Of a stretch of 64,000 nucleotides of DNA, positions 35,958 through 47,612 are shown piece by piece. Position numbers and translations under genes: made by a program. How positions within the stretch are numbered: the first letter of the stretch is position 1; each line of letters begins with the position of its first letter. A model generated the notes under the pieces. The model ran no database searches. It was not told the origin of the DNA and saw nothing but the letters and a program-made list of their open reading frames with translations. Source of the stretch: Mesostigma viride (lineage: Eukaryota > Streptophyta > Mesostigmatophyceae > Mesostigmatales > Mesostigmataceae); NCBI GenBank assembly GCA_009746045.1, contig RPFO01001162.1, forward strand, positions 683,978-747,977, in the 5' to 3' direction.

Positions 35958-36755
35958 CCTACCTGTGGGTGAAGGGGAAATTAATTATTATCTGCCGAGT
36001 CTACAATAATAAGTCATGTTCTAGGTGTTGAATTCGTGAACAAGGCAGGTCCTGGTACTTTGCCGACTTTTCGAACCCGTTGGGAAAAAATAGGTTGTGA
36101 ATGCGAAGTTCAACGAGATATGCAAGTTTGCCACAAGCGTTGTGAGTTGCAACTGCACAGCCACGGTTTTGCCCTCCATAGCTCGGTATGATACAAGGCA
36201 CTGAAGGCAGTCACGCAAATAGCGTGACAGCCGGCAGATGCAAAAGCTTAGTATGGATAGAAAAGGGACAGCCAGAAGTATGCTTACTCGGATATAGACC
36301 CAACGGGCGAATTGCATTCGAATGGCCGCCCGCATCAGCCTGGCCATGCGGGTTTGCCCGCAGAAGGCCGATTATTTATTATTTTGTTTATTGGTTTACA
36401 ATTAGTAATGTTTATTTGTTGGTGACCGAGTCATGCACCGCCATGCCAATCTGGCAGGGGAGCACACCGACTAAACCTGTCAATTTTCAATTTTTCATCG
36501 CGACAATGCTGATAGAAGTCAGAAGTGCTTACCCGTCTTGGGCTTACGATGGTGTCCATACTATCCAGTAAATTATGACCGCTGCTAAGCAACAGGGAGA
36601 GATTTGTGGTGCTGGCAGGTACCGTTGTTCCTAACGATGCTCCGGGACGAGGTCGCGCAGACTTCATGTGCTCTCTGGGCGTAATCTAGTCAATACAGTG
36701 GATGTATCTGGAGCCCGGCTTCCTTGACTATTAACTGCTGTAGTTAATTACACAT
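35958..36755. promoter_or_regulatory. Divergent region between the glycosyltransferase and ZnT9-like genes
   Basis: About 800 bp between two start codons that face apart; it must hold both 5' UTRs and likely both promoters. It is much more AT-rich than the flanking exons (for example 36360-36430). No defined promoter element was identified. Confidence 0.45.
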
Positions 36756-39700
36756 ATGAAGCGTTTACCGTCGACGCTACTATGGAACGGGCTGCGTCTG
36801 TCGTCGTCGCTTTGGAACAGCCTCCCAGCTGCCCTGTCACCCTGCCACTTCCAATTTGCAAGGGACGGTGGCAATGCGCATGCCGTCACGTCAAATTGTG
36901 TAGGCCATCCACCTCATTCGCGCGCTTCCCGCCAGTTTAGGACGTTTAGCACGCCCTTTCCTCCAAGGCGCGCGGGCGCATGTCGTGGGAGCAACTGTAG
37001 CGCCTTCCGGGAAAATTATTTCCCTGTCCTTTCTCACACACAGAATCACGCGGTTCCTGTTGCTTCGCTTCACGACTGGCCGGCCGAGCAGCGGCAGGAT
37101 GAAAATTCGCGGTCACCTCCGTTCTCCGAAGGGCCCCCTGGCACGGAAGCGCCATCCGTACCACTTTCCGCTTTTGCCGATGCTGAAAGCGAATCAAGAA
37201 ATCCGCGCCCAGACGTCGTCGACCATGGGTACGCCAGTGCACGCCTTTCCCTATCCAAGTGCTGGAACTTCTCGACTTGCATCTGTCACGTTGTCATGCT
37301 TCCTGTGGGTCCCGGCATCAGTCCATTTGATTGGCCTGCAGGCAGCATACCCGCTGGTGGCTGGGCCTGCGCTTGCCTGTCCACATGCAAATCCTAGTCT
37401 CAGTACTTCAGAGTGAATATTACTGTCCGTACTACTCTCGGTACTACGGAGTGGGACCCGGCGAGCACTGGGAGGACCCCCCCACGGTTGCCCGTGCGTG
37501 CCTGTCGCCCCGTGCAACTCCGGCGTACTATCAATCGCAAGTCTCCTATCAACTGCGACCGCATCGCATGTACGCCCCGACACTCACACGGGGCGTATAC
37601 TCCCCCCCACACACACGCACATGTGAGTGCTCGCGCCCCCCCCCCGGCAGAAGCACGGCTGTGATCAGCGCGTGTGTCGGCAACAGCATCATCCTGCTGG
37701 CCAAGCTGATTGTCTACGCGCAGTCCAACAGCAGCGTCATGCTGGCCGAGGCGATGCACTCGCTGGCCGACCTATCCAACCAGGTGGGCCACTCTACTAG
37801 GAATAGTTCGCTGTAATGTACAACATGGTGGTGGTTACTGTAGTGTGCGACCATGTAGGTCACTGTAATATCCATCCATGTGGTTCAAGCTAATCGCTCG
37901 CTTGATGACCTCATTGCTGATTAGCCTTGCAGACACGGCCATGGCCGATGCGCCAGCTGGCGGCATGGTGTCATGTATCCCACCCCATTGGTACTGTTGG
38001 TCGCGTCGTTCTACAATTGTCCCGCGTGCACCTCTGTGTCCTCTACACGGCGGCTCCCATGATCTCTCACTGCGTCGTTGGCCGTTTGTTTCACGTCCCG
38101 CAAGCTACCTGTGACCAAAGGCGTGGGCATCTGCGCAGTCTTGTCACGGGCCATCGCTTGGCGTGAATGGGTTAGAGCGCAGTAGGTTTAAGAAGCGCAG
38201 CTCAGCACACATGTGGCTGCATGCCCACAGTTCCTGTACCCGGTTCTTGTACCCTGACCCCACCCACACGCTCCTCCTCCTCGCTGCTTCCCCTCTATAC
38301 CGTTGGGATACCCACCCCACCCTCATTCCTTCCATCCCTCACCCCCCACCCCCACGGTCGCCCCGCAGTGTCTGCTGCTGGTCGGGCTGGTGCGCTCCCG
38401 TCGGGCGCCGGATGCCAAGCACCCGTACGTGGATGTGCTGGCGCCTCGCTGGCTGGATCTACCAGGTTTTGCACGTGGATGGCGGCACGTTGGGGCCATA
38501 GTTCTTGGAAGATATTCCCAAGTGTGGGGTGTGCACCACAGGTCCACCGTAACAATGTAGTCGCAGGTATTTAAGAATCTGCTCATGAAGAGAGTGCACT
38601 GTGCACTGTTTTCCATAGCATGCCGTTCACACGGCGGGCCATGCTTTATAGCGCTGCACGCCATAGTCGCCATGCTTTATAGCGCTGCACGCCATAGTTT
38701 GACAGCAAAGCATCGTCCATCGAACGACACTCCATGGTCCTGCATGGCAACTATGACAGCAAAGCATCGTCCATCGAACGACACTCCATGGTCCTGCATG
38801 GCAGAGTGCAGCCCATAAGTCGCCCCAAGGCCACCGCACCCATGGACGGGATGATGCAGCGGACCCCGCACCTGCAGGTGTGGGCGCGCTGATATCCCCC
38901 CCCCCATTCGCGTTCTCCCTTGGCTTTCTTCTGCTCATCAGTATCTGTGCACTATCCATCCGAATGCCCCTATCCTCCCCTTAACGGCTACCCCCCCTGT
39001 GCCCCTACCCCGTACCCCTGTAAACCCCTCCCCCCCACCCCCAGCTATGGCTACTCACGCGAGCGCTTTGTGTGGGCGCTGATCTCGGCAGTAGGCATCT
39101 TCTTCTGCGGGTCGGGCATGTCGGTGGCGCATGGCGTGTACGGCTTCCTGCACCCTGAGGTGAGGGGGGAATGGGGGAGGGGGGAGGGGACGGGGGGAGG
39201 GGACAGGGGGAGGGGACGGGGGGAGGGGACGGGGGGAGGGGACGGGGGGAGGGGACGGGGGGAGGGGACGGGGGGAGGGGACGGGGGGAGGGGACGGGGG
39301 GAGGGGACGGGGGGAGGGGACGGGGGGAGGGGACGGGGGGAGGGGACGGGGGGAGGGGGTGTTGAACCACCCAGCGGGCCCCTGCCTGCTTTCCTGCTCC
39401 TGCACTGGCCCCTTGCCTGTTGGCGCACACACCATCTGCCTCACGTATGATCACGACTCACAGGCTCGTTGCATCCCCACCCCTACCACACAGCACCGGG
39501 CGTTGCATCCCCGAGGCCATCTGCGCGTCCTCACCTCATGCGCGTCTTGCCCCCTGCGCATCTTGCCCTCTGCACGTCCTCACCAGGCTTGGGCGTAAAT
39601 GGTTTTTTGGGTGAAGTAAATTAAACGTAAATCAAATGTCAAAAAGGGGGCTTAAAGTAAAATAGACAAAAATTTAACTTATTTTTGAGTCTGGACTTAT

Positions 39701-42700
39701 AATTCAAATTAAGAATTTAATTTAAATTAAATGCCAAGTCGTGTAAATTTCTTGTCATTAGGAGTTAGATACTCGCAAACTTGATGAAACGTTTGCAGTT
39801 TTACAGGAGAAGTCGGTGCAGGACGAGGTGGGATGCCTGGCCGCCTGGCTTTCCAGACGACGACTCATGGCTCATCATGAGCCTAGCGGTACTGCCAGCT
39901 CGAGAAGCGCACGCCACGTCTTTAATTTACGCGTTTACGTCATATTTGCGACTTCGATCCCATGCGTAAATTTAGCGTTAAATCCCTTGTTTTCTTGGAC
40001 TTAATTAAACGTAAATGAAGCGTAAATTACGACTTAAATTTACGTGTCGAGTTACCATAACCCATTTGTGCCCAACGCTGGTCCTCGCCCCCTGTGCGTC
40101 TTGCCATCTGCACATCTCCAGCGTCCCTACGTGGTCTCTGGCTACACGCTGCGAGCGACGCGACGGGCTCTGCCTCGCAACAGTCCCTCACCTTGCTCAC
40201 AATAGGCCCACGTTGCTGCCGTGGCGTGCCATCCGCCTTTGCGTGTTTGTGTTTGCTTGGTGCAGGCCGTGGAGAGTATGGGCTCTCTTGCTGCGGTGCT
40301 TCTGGTGTCAACCGTGATTGAAAGTGAGTCAGCCCCCCCATTGCCCGCTTTTCCCCCATGCATGTGCAGGCAAGGTGGATGATTAGCGTCGGTGCGTATC
40401 ATCAGGAACATTCACTAGGGGCCACTTTCAGCCTAACATCTTCATTGAGCGCAGGTGAAACATTGACGATGGCCAAATCCCAGCGCGACTCCGACGCGAT
40501 CTCTTCCCGATGTGGCATGGTTTCATAGCATCCTCGGCAGTCAACAGATAGGATCGATGTTTTCTTCTTAGCTAGCCTGATTGTTTGCCTTGGCATTTCC
40601 TTCAGCGCATCCCAGCGGTGACTCGGTCGGGCTGTGCTCCTTACGAGGCTCTCTCGGATGATTCATCACTGCGTCCTTCATTACAACCCATCACCCTTGT
40701 GCTTAGTACCTATCAACCCATCACCCTTGTGCTTAGTACCTATCAACCCATCACCCTTGTGCTTAGTACCAATCAACCCATCACCCTTGTGCTTAGTACC
40801 TATCAACCCATCACCCTTGTGCTTAGTACCTATCATGCAAATTCCTTTGCGCGCTTTTACTTTACCACCCACCACCTGCCCCGTGTCGCCCCCCCCCCCC
40901 CTTACCCTGCCAGCCGCTACGCTGGCCATCGCGCTGCGTGCCGTGAGGCTCAATGCGGCGGCGGCGGGGCTGAGCGCGTGGCAGTACGTGCGCTCGGCGC
41001 AAGACCCGCTAGCGGTGGCGGTGCTCGCAGAGGTGGGGCAGGTTCAAGTATCCTACTGCATCAGACTGTTTGTTCCGGATGAGCCTGTGATGCACCGCCT
41101 TCCATGTCATTGTTGTGATGACTGGGTGTCATTCACCACTCATACCTCTCTTTGCCGCCCTCCATGCGGCCATCGCCATGACCTGGCATGCTGCTCCCTG
41201 CCAGGGCTACTCTATTGTCTCGCGCTATTAGGCTATTTTTCTATCCCGTTGCTGGCTGGCAGGCCCCACAGCCTTGGTGGGGCAAGCTGGCGGACAGGTC
41301 TTACAGCCTCGCCCCCCCATGCTTGCTCATGCACCCCACGGCATGCCGTGTCTTGTGTCCATTGTCCATGTGCGGTGCCACCCCTTTCCCCGTCACAGGA
41401 CGGTGCTGCTGTGCTGGGCCTGGGTATCGCGGGCGTGTGCTTGTCGCTGATGCACGTTACGGGGCAGGCGTTCTGGGACCCCCTGGGGTCCATCCTCATC
41501 GGCCAACTGCTTGGGGCGGTATGTATGGGCGTGCTGCTCGGGGCGGTTTGTGTCGCGGCGAGCTGCCGGGCACAGTATGTGCCCCGGTGTAGGGTGTGTC
41601 CAGCAGAATCTGCATCATGACATGCGTGCGCACACCAGGAGGTGTGCTGTCCTGCTACTTTATGCTGCCGCTCACATGGTCTTGCTAGTACCGGTAGTGC
41701 CCACGAAGCTGCTGGCTGGAAAACAGATCTGCCCGTTTCCTGCCGGCCCTCAGTTGTGGTTTCCACGTTACGCGTTGTCAGCTTCCTCCTCACGCCAGCG
41801 GGTGCCGTTGGGCCACCGGGGATGCTGTGTGGATGCTGTGTGGATGCTGTTTGGATGCTGTTTGGGCGCTGTTTGGATGCTGTTTGGACGCTGTTTGGAT
41901 GCTGTTTGGACGCTGTTTGGATGCTGTTTGGACGCTGTTTGGATGCTGTTTGGACGCTGTTTGGATGCTGTTTGGACGCTGTTTGGAATGGTTGCTGTGT
42001 GGATGCTGCGTATCCCTTGAAATGATGCGTTCCTGGGCTGGCGCACGTCGAAAAGTCATAGCCTTGGGTTGTTGGGGCCCAAGGGATGCGACGCATCACC
42101 CCCTCTCCTTGAAGCTACGGAACTTGGCCCTTTCTTTCTGGATGCCCGGTCTGAGTCATGCCCCTGCCCGTGCCAGTGTGAGGGTAGTAGGGCAATACGG
42201 CCAAGCCTCGGTGTATTGCCGTATTGCGTATTATACGCGTATCATACGCAATTCGGCAATATGCCCCCCCCCCCCCCCCCCTGTATTGTATAATACGGCG
42301 TGTCTACTGTATAATGCGGCTTGCTAGCTCACACTGGCCCGTGCGCTCCCTGTCCGTTCCTGCCAGGTGGCGGTCTTCCTGATCAGCCAGAACCGTCGGG
42401 CGCTGGTGGGCCAGTCCATGTCGATGCAAGACATGATGCGCGTGATGAGCCTGCTGCAAGAGGACCCGGTGCGTGGCCCATGTGGTGGTGTGTGCGGGGC
42501 GTGTGCCATGGATGGGTGTGCAGGGCGTGGCATGCGGCGTGAGCGACGAGACGCCGGTGACGCGTGGTGGTGAGGGCGGGGCATGGCGCGTAGGGATGAG
42601 TTTTGTCCACGCGCGGGGCGAGCGCGGGTAGGCGTGGTGAATGGAGGCCTGCGATATGTCTCGTCATTGTGGCTATCATTGTTTCTGTTATGGTTAGTTT

Positions 42701-44641
42701 TCATCATACCTTTTTGTGGGACGCACAGGTTTGGCCAGGCGTATGGCGTATTGTCCGTTGTTGCCGCAGGTTGGCACCACGCCCATCGGGTTGTCTTTCT
42801 TTGGTAGGACCTGGACTTTGCACTCCTTGTCCTCGCGTCCCCACTTGAAAGTGCCTCCGTGGTTTGCCTCTGTGGGTCAAGAAGTTTAGTGCTGCCGACT
42901 CCGCCCCCCGCCCGGTACCCTGCCATCCTCTCCACGTTCCTGCCCCCCTGCAGGTGGTCCGTGCGCTGCATGACTGCAAGAGCGAGGTGATCGGTCCAGG
43001 GGCCTACCGTTTCAAGGCAGAGATCGGTGCGTGCACTCGCGGCAAACACACATTTGTGCGCTATCATAAACGTGCATGCATGCGTGCGCTAGTGGCAACA
43101 GGCGCACCTAGCTCGCTAGCGGGAACAAGCGTGTGTGCGCTGGCGGCAGCACCCGCCCATTTACGTTTGTCCTGCACCCATGCGCCAGGAGGCATGCGTT
43201 CTCGGCCGGGCCAGCACCCCATGCCACATCTCCCACATTCCATGGGCCTTTGTGGGCCTTGGGCGCATGGGAACCTTGCCCAAGAAAAGTGCCAGCCCCC
43301 CGCAGCCAATTGCCCTCGAAGCCAAGGGCCTGCGCAAGTGACTCCGCTGCGTGAGTCTGTCCCTTGTTGCCTTGGTGGAACTGGTGGCGTTGGTGGCGTT
43401 GGTGGTGTTGATGGCGTTGGTGGCGTTGGTGGCGTTGGTGGCGTTGGTGGCGTTGGTGGCGTTGGTGGCGTTGGTGGCGTTGGTGACGTTGGTGACGTTG
43501 GTGGCGTTGGTGGCGTTGGTGGCGTTGGTGGCGTTGGTGGCGTTGGTGGCGTTGGTGGCGTTGGTGGCGTTGGTGGCGTCGGTGGCGTTGGTGGCGTTAA
43601 AGGAACTTGTGTGCATGGTCCAAGCCACAACGCGCTAATTCTTGCGGCCTTGGCCTTGGCTGCTCTTGCACACCTCCATGTTGCTGCGTGCAGACTTCTG
43701 TGGCAAGGCGGTGGTGACCAACTTCCTGCAGCGCAAGGGCCAAGCGCACATCTTCTCGCCGGTAATGTTGGCTATTAGCGTGCCGCAGGGTTGGGGAGGG
43801 TGGGGGGCTAAGCACAGCACTGATACACCGGAGCCGGCCAGCCCTGCCCGTTCTGGTACGCCTGGCACCTGCTATATTGGCTGGGGGACACCTGTCACAT
43901 TTGGACCCGTGCCGTTGTCGGACGTGTCTCGTCGCCTCCAGGTGTTTCTGGAACACGGACAGCGTGTCGTGCTCGTCCGCTTGCCGCGCGTGATCGCTCG
44001 GTCTCCATCTCTGAACCTCTCTCACAAGAAGGATTCCCCCTGTTCGCCACGGGACCAGCACTGTGGCGGGTATTGGTGGCCGGTACCTGTCAGGGCGGCT
44101 GTCATGGGCACAAAAAAACAATGTGCTAACTGCTTTCTTGTCGCCACTGCTACCTGTGGCGGCTCTACAGGTGCAAGCGGCGTGCGACGCCAGGGATGAA
44201 GGGATGCTGGAGGCTGCGTTGAAACTGTATGGTAAGAAGCGACTCCGAGTTTTTTAATAGTAGTACGTACGAGCAATCCCCTGGGATGGGTGGTGCCGGA
44301 GAGCGTTAATGGCTAGGCAGAACCTGCCATTCTTTACACGTGCGTGTCCGGAGCCTTTAGTGGCAAACCACAGGTGGTCTTTCAGGGTTTCCTGTTACAT
44401 GCATCACTCATGCACATGCTCTGCCAAATCTTGAAACTTCTGCCAAAGACCGACGTTTGCATTTGGTTGTGTGGCATGGGTGGTAATGTATGTGGCATGC
44501 TGTTCCGTGGCGGTTGCAGGCGAAGAACTTGTGTTGTCGATGGGTGAAGAGGTGGACCGCTTGGAACGAAAGATCCAAGAGCTCATGCCGGAGATCCGAC
44601 ATGTGGACATTGAGACCCACGCGCGTGGCTCGCGCGGTTGA
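36756..44641 (+). CDS. SLC30A9: ZnT9/SLC30A9-like cation diffusion facilitator
   Basis: Twelve exons: 36756-37228, 37651-37783, 38369-38424, 39045-39159, 40266-40323, 40914-41032, 41399-41518, 42367-42468, 42954-43026, 43694-43761, 44171-44231, 44520-44641; 1500 bp, 499 aa, all GT-AG and in phase. Residues 1 to about 40 are rich in Arg, Ser and Leu without acids, like a mitochondrial presequence, which fits SLC30A9 as a mitochondrial zinc exporter. Then come the CDF transmembrane segments: NSIILLAKLIVY, the metal-site helix AEAMHSLADLSNQ, HPYGYSRERFVWALIS, a helix ending GFLHPE, and LAEDGAAVLGLGIAG. The C-terminal domain reads RALHDCKSEVIGPGAYRFKAEIDF and ends EEVDRLERKIQELMPEIRHVDIE, diagnostic of the ZnT9 subgroup. 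TGTAA words (44686, 44729) after the stop may serve polyadenylation. Most introns carry minisatellites. Confidence 0.93.
39160..39357 (+). repeat. 13-bp G-rich minisatellite starting at a ZnT9-like donor
   Basis: The donor of exon 4 (GAG/GTGAGGGGGG at 39160) runs directly into about 13 copies of ACGGGGGGAGGGG. The array covers essentially the first 200 bases of the intron. The guanine-rich transcript could form G-quadruplexes beside the splice site (inference). Confidence 0.95.
40685..40834. repeat. 30-bp tandem repeat, five units, ZnT9-like intron 5
   Basis: Five nearly identical units (CAACCCATCACCCTTGTGCT plus TAGTACCTAT) about 80 bp upstream of the exon 6 acceptor. One unit has AAT in place of TAT. 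Confidence 0.95.
41507..41547 (+). repeat. Partial copy of ZnT9-like exon 7 end plus donor
   Basis: CTGCTTGGGGCGGT at 41507-41520 (exon 7 end encoding LLGA plus donor GT) recurs at 41534-41547 with 13 of 14 bases identical, 27 bp into the intron. The copy reads GCG/GTTTGT, so it keeps a GT. Shorter and less certain than the NOG2 cases; 27 bp would be in frame. Confidence 0.7.
41819..42010. repeat. 11-bp minisatellite with alternating T/C variants, ZnT9-like intron 7
   Basis: About 16 units of GATGCTGTTTG / GACGCTGTTTG. In the middle the T and C forms alternate regularly, giving a 22-bp higher-order period, which indicates that pairs of units were amplified together. Confidence 0.92.
43376..43602. 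repeat. 9-bp minisatellite (GGTGGCGTT)n, ZnT9-like intron 9
   Basis: About 25 units of GGTGGCGTT with a few GGTGACGTT and GGTGGTGTT variants. It lies about 90 bp upstream of the exon 10 acceptor. The poly(VGG) and poly(TNA) frames over it are artefacts of the repeat. Confidence 0.96.
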
Positions 44642-45480
44642 CACAATTTTGTGGCACCTTGAATGACCTCGGAAGCGCCCCATCCTTGTAAATATTGGAG
44701 TTTGTCTCGTAAGTGTAATCATGTGGGGCTGTAAGATTGTAACAGTGAAAAGTGACTGAACAGTGCATCCAGAGTGAGTGATACTTTGAGTTCCAGAGAC
44801 AATATGTGGAAGGAGTATCAGCAAACCTGCCAGGGAACGCACGTGACTGGTTGGTCTCTTCAGGATTGCTGACTGGACCTTTCTAGCACAGTGGAATCTA
44901 GGAGAATTGGGTACCAATGGAGGTTTGTCAGTCTGAGGACCAGCTGTGTGGATCAGACATTGAATATTCTTTATGGGGCTGGTCCTTTTGTCAGATACGC
45001 CATATCAATGAGACGCCATATGTATTTAAAAAATATAATTACTTACAGCAGAGTAAAGTCACCCGCGTAAAAATAAACAAAGCCAAATATATGTTACGCC
45101 ATATGTATGTACGGATCTGAATGCAATCAGAGCCACCACAAGATTTTCTGACTTCTCAAGATAATCCTGAAGTGTAGCCTAGTCGGTCCGAGTACGAGCG
45201 AACCTTACCCTTTGGTTTCTAGTTGCTGGTTGGCCCATGCAGCGGAGTTAGGTGAAGAGACCATTGGAACAACCTACCTGACGCATGTGCCACCAAAGCA
45301 TTGTGTCCCGCAAAATGCACACTGCCTCCTTTCTAACAAGCACGAGCCACTTGGCTTTAGGCCGGAGACAGGTGCCAGCTCGTCAGTGTCTGGGGAAAAT
45401 AATGCCGCTGCTTAGGGAGACCGCGTGAATTTCCTCGAACACAACTGTCTATTAAGCAAAAGAAATTTCAGAGAAGCATG
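44642..45480. other. 3' flank of the ZnT9-like gene
   Basis: Expected 3' UTR and spacer. TGTAA words at 44686, 44729 and 44737 are candidate green-algal polyadenylation signals. No further gene or repeat was recognised before the repeat mosaic begins near 45480. Confidence 0.45.
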
Positions 45481-46183
45481 GAAATAAAAGCATTACACCT
45501 TCCCGACAGGTTGCGGGCCACGCGCTGCAGAAAGTCAGCCACGTCACATGTCGCACTTGCGTGCCATATCATCCTGGACTGGTCATTACCGCTACTTGGA
45601 ATGCATCCACTATCAGCAGTAATCATGTGTGAGATATGCCACCTAAAATGAGAATGAAAGGTGCGGTCCTTTATGGCACCGCCACCTTCATGACAGGCAA
45701 TCCGGCCCAACCAGCCGATTCTTGAGACCATGCTTTATCATCAAAGCAACCAAAAGACATTTCAATTCCAATGAGATACATGACGAATTACAAAGAGTGT
45801 CGAGTTGTAATGTTGTAGTTATAAGAGCAGCTGTGAGGTCCCTTGGTTGACGCCACTGCAGGCCCCTTGTGGCGGCAGTGCGCGTGTGTTCCCGACCTAG
45901 TTCCTACTGGCATTCTTGCCAACGACGACCAGGGTGCCCGAAGGCCCTGTCCCTTGTCTCGTTCTCAGTCTTACACACATTCTTAACAAAACCAATACAT
46001 TGTCATATCCGTCAGTCCATCCTCATGGCAACTGACTGCATGCAACCACTCACGGGGGCTGCTCCGGGCTGCTCGAACTATTTCACCCCATGAAGACAAC
46101 AAACCAGTTGTGAGGGAGAGAAACGGACGAACAACGACCACCATGGTTCGTTGCTCATCCTTCTATACTGCTCAAAGCTCAAG
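45481..46183 (-). mobile_element. Mosaic repeat: modules P (partial) and Q, R absent
   Basis: On the minus strand module Q (46183-45650) is followed directly by part of module P (45645-45540). Q is nearly identical to 47078-47612. The P part matches 46630-46735. Compared with that copy, the ~330-bp R module between Q and P is missing here. Confidence 0.8.
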
Positions 46184-47612
46184 CCTGGCGGCTGGCGCCA
46201 CTACGCCACTTTAGACATCAGCCAATCATAACATTGTCTAATTTCCGACAAGCTAAACTTCAAGCTTTATCTGTCAAGCGAACACAAATATACAAGGGCA
46301 AATCTATCGGCTATGCCAGGCACCGCCTGGGGCTTCCTTGCATTTGTGTCTGGTGTCCCACGTTGAAATCCTGAAATTGCACATCTGCTCATGCAGTGCC
46401 TCGCCGGCTTGCTGCGTACCAGCATTCGGCAAACTGCCCTTGTGACGAATGTCAGTGAAATTCAGGTCCGCCCAAAAGTTCCGTCAGCAAATTCAGCGGA
46501 CTTGGCGCGTGAGTACAACTGAGATCCGCGGCGTCAGTACCGGGCCGCGGTATAGCAACCCGCACAAGGCTGCGGACGTCAGAATTACGCTAAAATCTGA
46601 ATTGCGGACGTGATAGATCACGGACGCGACAGCTGTCGCGTTTGCGTGCCATATCATCCTGGACTGGTCATTACCGCTACTTGGAATGCATCCACTATCA
46701 GCAGTAATCATGTGTGAGATATGCCACCTCCCCCCCACTATTTAGCTCACAACAACGTGAGAGCAAAAAGTGAAAGAAAGGCATCTCACACTAAAGAAGG
46801 AAGCCCAAAGAGGGCGTCATTCCAGGCAGCAGCAAAAAGGAAAAAAAAAATCCAGCTGCTCCAAGATGCTTTTCCAGGATCAGCAACAACCTTAACATGC
46901 ATGCTTTTAAAGGCTTAGCAATAACCCCTTCAATGGCTTTTTACCGGGAAAAGCCTAACCTCTTCAGATGCTTTTGAAGGCTAAGCAATAACCTCTTCCT
47001 TGTGCTTCCCTGGGTGAAGCAGGAGGAACATCCAGGCTGGCCGGACTGAACCCATCATGGGTTGTTCGTCCGTTTAAAATGAGAATGAAAGGTGCGGTCC
47101 TTTATGGCACCGCCACCTTCATGACAGGCAATCCGGCCCAACCAGCCGATTCTTGAGACCATGCTTTATCATTAAAGCAACCAAAAGACATTTCAATTCC
47201 AATGAGATACATGACGAATTACAAAGAGTGTCGAGTTGTAATGTTGTAGTTATAAGAGCAGCTGTGAGGTCCCTTGGTTGACGCCACTGCAGGCCCCTTG
47301 TGGCGGCAGTGCGCGTGTGTTCCCGACCTAGTTCCTACTGGCATTCTTGCCAACGACGACCAGGGTGCCCGAAGGCCCTGTCCCTTGTCTCGTTCTCAGT
47401 CTTACACACATTCTTAACAAAACCAATACATTGTCATATCCGTCAGTCCATCCTCATGGCAACTGACTGCATGCAACCACTCACGGGGGCTGCTCCGGGC
47501 TGCTCGAACTATTTCACCCCATGAAGACAACAAACCAGTTGTGAGGGAGAGAAACGGACGAACAACGACCACCATGGTTCGTTGCTCATCCTTCTATACT
47601 GCTCAAAGCTCA
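46184..47612 (-). mobile_element. Mosaic repeat: complete Q-R-P unit plus a second end segment
   Basis: Minus-strand order: Q (47612-47078), R (47060-46740; repeats of GAGGTTATTGCTTAGCCTT type) and P (46735-46493). At about 46630-46640 two ends meet as CGCGACAGCTGTCGCG. The segment 46175-46640 (AAGCCTGGCGGCTGGCGCC to CGGACGCGACA) recurs at 53787-54245. P is rich in ACGTCCG/CGGACGT words, as seen in subterminal regions of DNA transposons. No transposase was found. Confidence 0.75.

Noticed and set aside
43941-44030. Possible extra ZnT9-like exon (VFLEHGQRV...) after an AG at about 43940
   Set aside because: No matching in-phase donor was found and the exon 10 to exon 11 join is already in phase.
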